The notes under the pieces: generated by a model
What the model saw: only the letters and a program-made list of their open reading frames with translations
Database searches by the model: none
What the model was told of the DNA's origin: nothing
Position numbers and translations under genes: made by a program
Assembly: GCA_023512835.1 (NCBI GenBank)
Contig: CM042087.1
Location: 47,891,682-47,955,681 of the forward strand
Length of the DNA: 64,000 bases
From: Taxillus chinensis
Taxonomy: Eukaryota; Streptophyta; Magnoliopsida; Santalales; Loranthaceae
Direction: 5' to 3'
Part shown: piece after piece, positions 11,201-21,385 of the stretch
Position numbering within the stretch: the stretch's first letter is position 1
How the letters are laid out: each line of letters begins with the position of its first letter

Positions 11201-14200
11201 CCCAAACGCAGGATGTACACCTGGTGCTATATCCCTATTTTTTCTTTAACTGGTAAATAGGATACAGCAGGAATATTTCCCTAGCCATATGATCGGGTTA
11301 TATAGAAAACCTCACTTCCACTTTTAATGTAGTTCATATAACCCTGGCCACCGAACAATTATTCTGTATAATTTATATAAATTACTTTTAAAATGTGTTA
11401 TGATTCAAAGGTTTATAGATTTGGTTCATCTTCATCAATGGCATCAAGCACATAGTGCAGCTTCAAACCCCATAACAAATGAAAAGTTAGCCTTCGGTGG
11501 CCTTTAGTACTTAGCTCTGTTCTAAAAATCCAGATTAATCATTAATTTGTAGATTAACGCATTTTTTTGGGAAAACTGACGATTTACTCCTGCTGCCTTT
11601 TGTATTATTATTATACCTCCCCTGGCTTGCATGCCTGCTGCTCCTTTTATTATTATTAAACCTTGCGACACCAAAATGACATCAGGTATTTTAAAACAAA
11701 CAAAAGTTATATATTTCATACATTATGCGCAGAAAACCACCCAGGAAGAAGAAAATTAAACTTTGTCTCCTATAATTCACAGGCAATAAAGGCGACAACT
11801 ACACGGGTGATGGAAAGTGTGGACAACGAATCATTTGTTTTATCACCTCAGCAAATCCGTGCTGGTTCCTGTTGGAGAGGTGCCTTCTATGGGGGTTCTG
11901 GCTGATATCTTGGGGTGCTCAACTGCTCAGCTTCCCCTGTTGTATTTGGGGCTTCCCTTGGGGGCATCCTTTCGGACTTCTGCTATTTGGGAGCCTGTTC
12001 TAGAGCGGATGGAGCGGCGTTTGGCCGCTTGGAAGCGCCTTTATCTCTCCAAAGGAGGACGGCTTACTTTGATTCGGAGCACCCTTTCCAGCTTGCCGAC
12101 CTACTTTCTTTCCCTGTTTCCTCTCCCCGCGTCTGTGGCTTCGCGCATGGTGCGCATCCAGCGGCGTTTCTTGTGGGGCTCTGTGGCTGGCGTACCTCGA
12201 ATTCCTTTGGTTCGGTGGGAGGAGGTGTGTCGACCTCTTTCTTCTGGTGGTTTGGCTCTTCGAGATTTGTGTCGTTTTAACACTGCTCTCCTAGGGAAAT
12301 GGCTTTGGCGTTTTGGGGCAGAGCGAGGGGCGCTATGGCGGGAGGTTATTGCCTCCAAGTATGGAGTTGCGCGTGAGGGATGGATCTCTTTGTTGCCTCG
12401 TGGTCCCCATGGATTGGGGTTCTGAAAATTCATCCGTCAGGGGTGGGAGTCCTTCTCTCGGTTTGTGGTGTACGAGTTGGGGGCTGGGACTACGATCCGT
12501 TTCTAGCATGATGTGTGGTGTGGAGAGTCCCCACTTAAGCTCGTGTATCCCGAGTTGTTTCGTCTTGCTCGATCTCCTAAGGCTTTTGTGGCGGATGTTC
12601 ATTGTCGCCGGGGTCCTCACATGCAGTGGGAGGTGTTGTTTATGCGCGCTGCACAGGATTGGGAGCTAGAGATTTTTTCTTCCTTCTTTGATACCTTGTA
12701 CTCGGTTCCTGTCGTGCGTCCTTCCGTGGATAGGATGTGCTGGCGCCCCTCTCGGGAGCGTGGGTTCCTGGTTCGGAGTTTTTACTCTGTGCTCTCACCT
12801 TCCAGCACTGAGAGTTTTCCTTGGCAGAGTGTTTGGCAGGTGCGGGTGCCCTCTAGGGTGGCCTTCTTTGCTTGGACTGCTGTCTTGGGGAAGATTTTGA
12901 CTGTAGATCATCTGCGGCACCGGAGCTTTGTTTTGGTTAGTCGGTGTTACATGTGCAAATCTTCATCGGAGCATGTCGATCATCTCTTCCTTTAATTCCC
13001 TTATGCCCGGAGTTTGTGGGATCTGGTTCTAGGTCTTTTCGGCATCTCGTGGGTGATGCCCTCATCACTTCGTGCATTGTTTGTCGGGTGGTTGAGCGGC
13101 GTGGGGCGGCATTCAGCAGTGTGGCGAGCCGTCCCTCATTGCCTCCTTTGGAGTATTTGGCGGGAGCGAAACGCACGTGTTTTTGACGATACGGAGCGGC
13201 CCGCTGCTAAGCTTTCTTGTACTTTTTTTCGTTCTTTAGGTGATTGGTTGTATGCTTCGGGCGAGATGTGTTATTCTTCCATTTGGGATGTGGTGGATGA
13301 TTGCTCTTTTTGATTGGGTTGTTGTTTTCGTTTTTGTATTCTCGCCTATCGTGCACTTCTTGTGTGCGTTCTGATTCTCGTGAATGAATAAATTCTCTTA
13401 AAAAAAAAATTGTTTTATCACCTAACACCAATTGTTCTTCTTCTCTACCGTCTTTACTTTTAGAGGATTAGGTTGTTTTGTCTAGATTTCAAACACTGTT
13501 TTAAAAAGTAAACTTAAAAACTGGCCATGATAGTTTGAGAACATGTATTCCACATGTTTCTTTTCATTCTTTGATTTGAAACCTACTCCTAAACATAAAT
13601 ATTTAATTTATTAAAATAAAGGTTGTGGATTCATAATTGTTTGTGCAAATTTTAATTTTATGAATATATTAGAATTGGAATTAAAAGGTCGATTTATGTT
13701 TAGTTTTATATGTTTCATTGCAGTTTTGAGCTATATAATTTCTTAAAATTTTGTTGAAATGATATTCTTCATGTTGCGCTGCCTATATTTATTAAATAAT
13801 TTCTTAGAAATTGTACTGATTAATCCCAATTAAATAGTACAGTTTTAATTTTATATGGCTCAATACAATTTTGAATCATGTAATTTCATAAAATTTTGTT
13901 GAAATGATATTTATCATATTTTGGTGTAATGGTGCCTATATTATTAAAATAATTTTGAAAATTGTATTGATTAATCCTAATTAATCCAACTAATCTCTGA
14001 TATATGCCTTTACTAGCCATCACCAATTTGTGATTTTTAGAACATTAGTATTTAATTATCTACTGAATTTTAATGAATTCTGTACATACACATAATAAAT
14101 GCATCCCCACATATCCATATCCCCATTTGTAGATAAATCCTGTATCCACCTGTTCTAGTATTAGTCTCCATGTATCTGTATCCATGTTTCACGGCATGAG

Positions 14201-15560
14201 ACTATGAGAATACGAAAACCAACTAAACGTGCTAACAACCAAGGCATGGACTGTATTGGACATGTCCCATATAACTCTGGAGAAAAATAAAGGGGAAGGT
14301 TCACCAGTATATATCGGATAATGGGGAAACAAAAAAATACAAAACCTTGATGCACAAGGTGTCCTTATTCTACTCAATGTATCATTGAGTTTTCTAACAT
14401 TAGTTTTCAATGGTATTAGGTACACTTACAGTGAGAAGAAGAAGGAAAGGAATGACAGTAAAGATATAATCCACGAGAAATCGTGCAATGTAAGCTGTCA
14501 AATTACTGAAACGAACAATAACAATATCGTTTTTCTTCCATGAGGCCACACTGCTGTCAGGATCTGCACTGACATCAGCACTTATTAATAAGCCTAGCCA
14601 ATAAGCAGGACTTATAGCATGTTTTCCAGAAAACACATTAAAAATACCAATTGTATAGCCTACTAGTCAAAAGATGTTAATGGAAGTCCACAATTACAGG
14701 TGAATTGCAATGACCCACGTTCCATTTATTATAACATAGCATTAAATTAAATTTAAAATTAAAAAAAAATCAAGGTGAATTGCATATTTATGGCCCTTAA
14801 ATTTCATATGCAATAATAATATAAAAAAATCTGTCCAATAAAACTGAGACAAAGCACTCACTGAAGCCAACCAAGAATTTCATGAAGAATGGAAAATATA
14901 AGTTTCCTTCTTATTCAAATGTTTATTCCAGTCCTCATTTTAAGTTACTAGATCACAAAAATATAAAATTAGCTTCCCATATTAGCACAAAAAAATAGCA
15001 TGAATTACTATTTAGTACCATTCAGTTATAGGACATTGAGAATATGCATATATAGAACAAATTTGCAAAGACAGATTATCTAAATCAAACTAATAGTAAT
15101 CATTTTACAATATATAGAAAGAGATGAATTTATGAGGCAGAATAGGAAGAAGGGAAAATTACTAGTGAATATACAGGAGCTGACCCAATGCCGCAGAAGT
15201 ATCACAACCTATAAAGATATATAAATCAAATATTTAAATAAATACTTTAAAAAAAAAAAAAAAAACAGACGGACTGAGTGAGCTACTGAAAGAAGGAGAA
15301 AATAATAAAACAAATGCATACAAAACTTACGGAAACTAATGTCATTTGAATGAAGACTTCAAACATGGACGATCCAGTCAAGTTGCTCACAAATCTATAA
15401 TAACAACAGAAAACCAAAATGAAATATTTATAAATTATTAAAAATATATAAAGAAGGAAGGAAGCAATTAAACGCGCGAATAAGATCCGAAGAATAAGAG
15501 AGATTTTAACTCTTCTTTCAGGCGTTTGTTGGGATTGAACGAGTTTCCGAGAGAATCCAT
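5300..15560 (-). CDS. GWT1: GWT1/PIG-W-like GPI inositol acyltransferase (3' end missing)
   Basis: Nine exons (minus): 15511-15560, 15331-15394, 15163-15208, 14430-14593, 9939-10028, 9479-9552, 6271-6358, 5488-5614 and 5300-5404. All junctions keep phase and no stop occurs, giving about 269 residues; the family is usually 430-500, so the C-terminal third is absent. The start [17 protein letters not shown] runs into FVSNLTGSS, the conserved N-terminus. Other family landmarks are [27 protein letters not shown] and [12 protein letters not shown]. The product is a multi-pass ER membrane enzyme that acylates the inositol of GlcN-PI during GPI-anchor synthesis. Intron 6 has a GC donor (GCAAGT). Intron 4 (4.4 kb) holds an antisense LINE and a MITE. 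The gene looks functional as far as it is seen. Confidence 0.9.
8108..8490. mobile_element. GC-ended, AT-cored MITE (family M1, copy 1, right end lost)
   Basis: It starts AGGGGTGTAAAACGGGCC, then has a GC-rich subterminal zone of GGCCCG words, an AT-only core, and a second GC-rich zone. The right inverted end present in the copies at 19947-20339 and 28625-29080 is not found here. It lies in GWT1 intron 6. Confidence 0.6.
10076..10507. mobile_element. MITE with TTTGGTATAA ends in GWT1 intron 4
   Basis: The left end TTTGGTATAAAGGAATG and the right end, read on the other strand TTTGGTATAAGGTATG, form terminal inverted repeats. AATGGAAT-type words recur inside both arms. It begins 47 bp upstream of GWT1 exon 5. 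No target duplication could be fixed, so the superfamily is open. Confidence 0.65.
11849..13409 (+). mobile_element. 5'-truncated LINE with intact 14-bp target duplication
   Basis: The direct repeat TTGTTTTATCACCT occurs at 11835-11848 and 13410-13423, exactly bracketing the element, which ends in an A run at 13400-13409. A nearly continuous frame encodes the C-terminal half of an L1-like ORF2: [10 protein letters not shown] (end of RT), [32 protein letters not shown], then the zinc-knuckle region [16 protein letters not shown] and [10 protein letters not shown]. Three stops interrupt it (near 12423, 12505 and 12993); the first two are where Trp (TGG) is expected. It sits antisense in GWT1 intron 4. 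The good TSD and mostly open frame imply a fairly recent arrival. Confidence 0.9.
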
Positions 15561-16200
15561 GATCCCAACATTAAAAATCATTGTGGAGAGGGGAAGACGG
15601 CTAGGATGCACCGATAAGTGATTTTCGCGCGCCTATCGGTGTCGGACACGCTTCCGACACACTGTCGACACGTCCGAGACAGCTAGAAACGAGCCGGCCG
15701 TTTTTTTGGATCCAACATGCTTCCGACACTCGTCCGACACGCCATAAGGCACTCGTCCCTTCCTCCGACGAGCGCGACCTCGTTGCCAGAATCAACCCTC
15801 CTAAATGGCTGATCTCCCGAATTCGAATATCAAATCCGCCGCCGCTGATCTCCTCGTTGCCGGTTTGATGACAGCTGATGTGTGTATGCATAGAATTATT
15901 AAGTTCTGTTTTGATTGAATATGACATATTTATTTGGTTTTGGATAAATTTAGGCTAAAACAATAAAGAAATAAGATTTAGGCTAAAACATAGAAAGCTT
16001 TAGTTTGAAAAATAAAATTTTGAGTCCAATTATATCTATCCTATAATTCCATTCCTCACCTAGAGTAGAGAAAGGGAGAGAGAAGAAGTTTTGAGGTATC
16101 TCTTGAAGTTGAAGACAATATCAACCTTGGAATTCTTGGTCTAAATAGGCAAGCTATCCTTTTGGTTTTTCTATTCCATGTATTTGTAATTTTATTGTTT
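15561..16200. other. GWT1 upstream region with CGACAC-type repeat
   Basis: This holds the GWT1 promoter and 5' UTR side. At about 15630-15760 there are repeated TCCGACAC/GTCGGAC words, which look like part of an interspersed repeat. The open frames here have no recognisable motif. Confidence 0.4.
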
Positions 16201-16230
16201 TCAATCTAACTATGGAAGCTTAAAAACCAA

Positions 16231-16640
16231 GTGAAGAATAAACACATGCAAAAGGGCCAGAAACACAAGAATACCCATAAGCCTATGGAGAACAGACCCT
16301 CTGACATAAGACAAACTAGACCCTTTTCTGACATAAGGATTTTGTTGTCTGGGATTAGACATAGACATAGTGCAGCATCACATATCAGTGAAACCAGAGT
16401 GCAAGCCAGTACAGCAGAAATTGCGAAGAATGAGACCGAAGATGTTATTGAAGATTAAAGAAGAAATCAAAAAGCAATGGGACGCAGGTTTTCTAAGTGT
16501 CTCCCACTATCTAGAATGGGTGGCCAATGTCATACTAGTACCGAAGAAAGGAGACAAAGTTTGCATGTGTGTTGATTATAAAAATCTGAACTGGGTCAGT
16601 CTGAAAGATAACTTCCCCAAAGGAGTCCAACTTCACCTTA
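16231..16640 (+). mobile_element. Ty3/gypsy reverse-transcriptase fragment
   Basis: The region gives the start of a gypsy RT: QQKLRRMRPKMLLKIKEEI, DAGFLSVSHYLEWVANVILV, PKKGDKVCMCVDYKNLN and KDNFP. Sequence similarity stops abruptly near 16630, where a copia RNase H begins. Confidence 0.85.
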
Positions 16641-17040
16641 TCCGGATATTCTGATGCTAGACTTTGCTGGGTGTCGCATCGACAGGAAAAGCACAAGTGG
16701 TACATATTAGTTTCTTGGAAATAGATTAATTTCATGGTTCAGTAAGAAGCAGAATTCCGTATCAACCTCTACTACTGAGGCGGAATATATAGGCTGCTTG
16801 GAAGTTCTTGCATGCATTACTTTGGATGCAAAGTCAACTTACTGACTATGGTTTCAACATGACATCTATTCCACTCTACTGCGACAACACTAGTGCAATT
16901 GCTATAAGCAACAATCCTGTCATGCACCCAAAGACCAAGCACATTGAGGTAAAGTATCACTTCATTCGCGACCATGTTCTTAAAAAGCACATATCACTGG
17001 AACATGTTCTTGTGATCCCAGTACGAACTTCTGTCTCTCT
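16641..17040 (+). mobile_element. Ty1/copia RNase H fragment
   Basis: Several frames joined by frameshifts give copia RNase H: GCRIDRKSTSGT-like, STTEAEYI-like, LLWMQSQLTDYGF, IPLYCDNTSAIAISNNP and HPKTKHIEVKYHFIRDHV. It is dead, and it is fused directly to a gypsy RT fragment. Confidence 0.85.
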
Positions 17041-17640
17041 AAAATACAATCTTCATTTTAAGAAAGCAATAAGACATAAAGTAGCATCCTATTGCATTAA
17101 AATTTAATCAAATTTAAGCATGCGCACATTCAGCAAATATAAAATAGTGCACACAACAATATGTCAATGAGCCTTAGTAACATTAGTGAAGAATGACTAA
17201 AGAAAAAAAAATGATACTCAAAGGTATTATTCTACAGATGAGGTTCTTATTTTGATGATATTTTAGTGTCTTATGTAAGATCAGCTTAATAGCAGGTATG
17301 TATGGGAAGTAAAAGACAAAGACAAAGGGTTTACGTGGTCCAATCAATATGATCTACTCAACGGTGGTGAGGGTATACCTTCACCGAGTCCGATCCACTA
17401 TATACGTTTAATACAATAGGGTCTAGCCCTTATTACAATAGGATCAATGGACCAAACCCTGCGGCCAGGTGATGGCCGTGATGCCCAATGTTATGGCTTT
17501 GCCTTCCATACTGCCTACTGCACCTGCAGCAAACATATATGCATGTGTATAGAAATGTATCATTGATGCACGCACGCGATAACAATCAGATATACCAACT
17601 TTAATTATATATGAGATGTGGTTTGGGTCATAATAAATAG
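17041..17640. other. Unassigned repeat-like sequence between retroelement fragments
   Basis: It contains a GTTTACGTGGTCCAATCAAT block (about 17325-17350) resembling sequence seen in non-coding plant repeats, and an AT-rich tail. No gene is seen. Confidence 0.3.
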
Positions 17641-18092
17641 ATATATATTACCCGAGGGCGAGGAGTATCATGTATGCATTTGGGACACCGATGATACTAG
17701 TTGCCATATATTATGGAAATCAAGGCTTTTGGTTGCACGTACCCTTTATTTATAGGGGGGTCTACGGTCTAGACTACTGTTTAGACCGAAATAATGAGCG
17801 CCTTCTTACAGCTCAGAGTCGACAGAAGTCCTATGCGGACCACAGACGCCAACCATTAGAGTTTTTGGTTGGAGATCATGTGTTCCTTCGTGTTTCTCCA
17901 CGGAAGGGACATAAAAGATTTAGAAAGGGATCCAAGTTATCACCAAGATACATTGGACCGTTTGAGATTTTGAGCAGAATTGGACCTGTTGCTTATAGGT
18001 TGGCCTTACCACCTAGTTTGAGTAGAGTTCACAATGTTTTCCATGTATCCCAGTTACGGGCATATCATCCAGATCCCACACATGTACTTTGA
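17641..18092 (+). mobile_element. Ty3/gypsy integrase C-terminal fragment
   Basis: A 140-residue open stretch ends with the C-terminal part of a gypsy polyprotein: AQSRQKSYADHRRQPLEF, GDHVFLRVSP, GPFEILSRIGPVAYRLALPP and NVFHVSQLRAYHPD. The start of that frame is not integrase-like, and no complete element surrounds it. Confidence 0.85.
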
Positions 18093-18837
18093 AAATAAAA
18101 AATAGTTTAAAAGATAATTTTTAAAAATATTTATTTTATTAAAATTAAGATACGCATAAAGTGATATTTTATTTAAAAAATATACTAAATATACTTTGTT
18201 TGAATATGATTTTTTTAAAAAATATGATTATTTTAAAAAATTATGACTTCAAATAAATTTTTATAAATATTTTTAAATTTATCGGGCCTTTAATTTTAAA
18301 AAATAATATTATCATATCAAACGGGCTCAAACATGCTTTGAAAACAGTTTAGGGCCTTAATATTGTAATTGTATATTTAAAGCAAGTAAAGAATAAATTA
18401 TTAAGGAACAAATCCATTTCCCCGTCGAATCCAATTAAATAAACAAAAAATCATCGATAATGTAAGCTTTTATCGATGTACCCAATGTGGATAATGCCAG
18501 ATCTGTCGAAGCCATTATTTTTGGCTTAGATCCATCTAAGAAGCCACTAGGGATGCCGACAATGGAGCCATTGGTGAGAGCTATAAGCATTATCGAATCA
18601 ATCAAGCTGGTGATTACTCATCCATAGAAAACGTATTACCAAATGTCAAACTTGCAGTTTGTCTTTTGGTTCGGTCACACCAATTTGTTTCTGGATTTTA
18701 AACCACGAAAACACTGTTTGTGGTATTAGGGATTAATTACTAGAGAACTCCAAAATAGATTTTGAATACCTATTACCACAACAATGCCCCAGACCACAAC
18801 AAATCTAAAGAATGAAATACAAAAACAAAGATAATTG
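18093..18837. other. AT-rich intergenic DNA
   Basis: No gene, RNA or transposon end was recognised. Short words such as CATCGATAATGTAAGC and TTATCGATG suggest old repeat debris only. Confidence 0.35.
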
Positions 18838-19212
18838 AAAAATATAGATTTTAGTTCGAAAAATAGGTATTTCGGTTAAAAAAAATAAGACTTTAGTTCG
18901 GAAAATAATAACTTCGGTTCAAGAAAAAGAAACCTCAGTTTAGGAAATAAGAATTTCAGTTTATGAAATAGAGACTTTAGTTCAAGAAATAGGGACTTCG
19001 GTTAGAAAAATAGGTCTTTAGTTCGGAAAATAGGTCGGTTCAATAAATAGGGGCTTCAGTTCAACAAATAAAGGCTTCTGTTCAGGAAATAAGTATTTGG
19101 TTCAACAAATAGGGGTTTCGGTTCGCGAAATAAGGCTTTAGTTTGAAAAATATAGACTTCGGTTAAAAAAATATGAATTTTGATTTGAAAATAGGTTATT
19201 GGTTCATGAAAA
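18838..19212. repeat. Minisatellite, ~22-24 bp degenerate unit, ~16 copies
   Basis: A word close to CTTCGGTTCAAGAAATAGGG repeats about every 22-24 bases with drift (variants TTTAGTTCGGAAAATAG and CTTCAGTTCAACAAATA). Individual copies differ, so the array is old. No frame stays open through it. Confidence 0.9.
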
Positions 19213-19946
19213 GCAACTATTTCTCAAATCGAATTAAATCATCCCCTACTTACGGGTTTTTGGATTTCGTAAACTGTAGCTCTTTCTAGTAGATTGTAAT
19301 TTCAGATGAAATTTTCAAATAATCATATCTTTATGTATAATAGACCATTTTGGGCCATTTTGTTATTTGTATCTATCGACGAGAACTATAGCATCCATAA
19401 AAAGCATTCTTTAACCATTAAAACCTTATTTTTGGTGGAGTATTTATTTTTTACTACATCAACTCTTTGGCTTTTGATTTTTATCATATTATTGTATCTT
19501 TTTAGCATATGTTTAATGTGTAAAATAGTACTTCGCTTTTTCACAATATAATTATTTTCTGAATTAAACCGATTTAAATGTTATTTTGTTTTTACCATTC
19601 GATCACGTATTTTTTTTACGCAGCGCGTAATGATTTTTAGCCAACGCTAGATGCCTTGTTAGATGACACGCTGCATCGACAAGTAAATCCAATTTTAAAT
19701 CTAGTAAAATTATCCGATCAAAAATATTTATTCGGGCTAGATCGGGACTATAGCGGTGTGTTGGGGAAGAGACATTTTTACTAGACTTTTTCAACCTCTA
19801 TGGATATTTTAGCTCCTCCGACATGTTATTTAAATCACTATCTAAATATGCATAGCTTCCTATGAGGTTATATAACGAGCTTTTACGGTTCGCTATCAAT
19901 AATTTTATTGAGAAAATTATCGCTATTCTCCTCCTAGTCCCTTTTA
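19213..19946. other. AT-rich intergenic DNA
   Basis: No recognisable gene. Short frames (19306-19551 plus, 19603-19794 minus) are low-complexity and hydrophobic, with no family resemblance. Confidence 0.35.
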
Positions 19947-20339
19947 GGGGTGTAAAACGAGCTCAAGCCAGCGGGCTAAGCCCGTGGGTTTGCGGACTTG
20001 GAGCAGGCCGGACCGATTAAGGCTCGATCCATTTTAAATGTAGGCCTAAATAGGTTGGCCCGTTTAGGCCCGCTCCCATGTAGGCCTAGCCGTGCAGGCT
20101 GTGAGCTGGCTCAGGCTTTTTTTATTTTTTATTTTTAAATATCTTAAAATTTAATTTATATACCATATTTAATATGAGTAATTAAATTTTATATCGTAAA
20201 ATATAATTAAAATAATATTAATTCGATTTAATTATATTAATTAATTTTAAATTTTAAAAATAAAATAAAAATAAATAAAAAAAACATGCTAGCCTGCAAA
20301 CTCTCGTGGATCCTGCGGGCCGTCCCGTTTTACACCCCC
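19947..20339. mobile_element. GC-ended, AT-cored MITE (family M1, copy 2)
   Basis: It is 393 bp long. Its terminal inverted repeats are GGGGTGTAAAACGAGC and, on the other strand, GGGGTGTAAAACGGGAC. Both have GC-rich subterminal zones around an AT-only core with TTAATTAATTTTAAATTT-like words. The ribose-5-phosphate isomerase fragment begins within about 20 bp of its right end. Confidence 0.75.
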
Positions 20340-20355
20340 ACTTTCCCCCTCACTT

Positions 20356-20690
20356 GCCGCTTGCTCGCCCCTCATCCTCACTCAGGACGAGTTGAAGAAA
20401 ATCGTCGCCTACAAGGCGGTCGAGTCCGTTGAACCCGGCATGGTCCTCAGCCTTGGCACCGGTTCCACCGCCAGGCAACCCGTCGGCCGGATTGGCGAGC
20501 TTCTCCGGCAGGGCATCTGGAATCACGACCTCCAAACAGACCCACGAACAGGCCGTCTGCCTAGGAACCCCCCCTCTGATCTCGACTCTCACCCCGTCGT
20601 CAACGTCGCCATCGACGGCACCGACGAGGTCGACCCCTTCCTCAACCTCGTCAAGGGATGAGGCGGGTCCCTCCTCCGAGAGAAGATGAT
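20356..20690 (+). pseudogene. Ribose-5-phosphate isomerase (RPI) fragment
   Basis: Translation gives the N-terminal part of plant RPI, an enzyme interconverting ribose-5-P and ribulose-5-P in the pentose-phosphate pathway: LTQDELKKIVAYKAVESVE, GMVLSLGTGSTA (phosphate-binding loop), RIGELLRQG, SDLDSHPVVNVAIDGTDEVD and NLVKG. In the middle the correct reading (TSKQTHEQAV) lies in the +1 frame, showing a compensated pair of indels. A stop replaces the residue after NLVKG, and the match breaks off after GGSLLRE-like sequence near 20688. It covers roughly 110 of about 270 residues. No intron lies within the part seen, fitting either an intronless RPI gene or a retrocopy. It is not functional. Confidence 0.85.
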
Positions 20691-21380
20691 TGATGAATCT
20701 GTGGATGTCCAGGCTGTAACGAGACGGGTCGTTGAAGAGGTTCTAAATCTGAGTTCTAAGACTCAATCTTCAGTTATTGCTCAATCTCTTCCACCAGTTC
20801 CTGAACATACAGTAGTTCAGCATGAACCCGTAACTGCTGTTCTCACGCCTGATACTCCCACGGCAGTGGCATCACCTGACTCTGCAGATCTGCCAACGCC
20901 CAGAGTTGAAGTCCCGATTGCTGCTGTTAAAGTTCCAGCGATTTCACTTGCTAATGAATCTTCTTTACGAGATACAGCTGCACCTGATGACAGTTCTCAT
21001 ATTGAGACCCAGATGAATGATCTATGGATCAAATATGCCAAAACCGTTATTACTCCAGTGGATCCTCTAAATTGGTCAGTGAACAATAACGTAATAAGCC
21101 TCGACCTTGGCGCTAAATTGGGTACCGCTCTTGGTATTGATATTACGGGAGGATACTGAAGCTACCGCTGATCATACCCTGTCAAAAGAAGATCATGGTC
21201 ATCAAGTGCATGATATTTAAGTTAGTTGGTCTACCGAAGATGATCAGGTTCATAAGGAAGAGCATTTTGAGCATGGTCCAGTTGCCAAGGCCGAGCAGAG
21301 CGATAACAAGACCTCAAGTGATGACGTAGAAGAGGAAGGTGATGCAGCTGCAGATGAACCAGCCTCTTTTCTGTTGTTTT
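20686..21380 (+). pseudogene. Unidentified coding-like fragment fused downstream of RPI
   Basis: A 157-residue open frame starts MIDESVDVQAVTRRVVEEVL and is rich in Pro, Val, Ser and Thr, ending with NNNVISLDLGAKLGTALG before a stop at about 21159. Further coding-like sequence follows in another frame to 21360, rich in Asp and Glu (KTSSDDVEEEGDAAADEP). I do not recognise the family. The composition suggests a partly disordered acidic protein. It occupies the place where the MUT9-like kinase N-terminus and ATP-binding lobe should be, but has no glycine loop. It may be a captured fragment of a third gene or a diverged N-terminal extension. Confidence 0.45.
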
Positions 21381-21385
21381 CCCAG

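Noticed and set aside
12101..12620. Minus-strand and alternate-frame ORFs over the LINE at 11849-13409
   Set aside because: They are shadows of the plus-strand ORF2 frame, arising from its high GC content.
15601..15927. 108-residue minus-strand ORF upstream of GWT1
   Set aside because: It covers CGACAC-type repeated sequence and shows no recognisable domain; better explained as repeat DNA.
18838..19212. CRISPR-like array
   Set aside because: The repeats are contiguous and drifted with no regular spacers; this is a minisatellite in a plant nuclear genome.
20350..20592. Minus-strand ORF across the RPI fragment
   Set aside because: It is antisense to clear RPI coding sequence.
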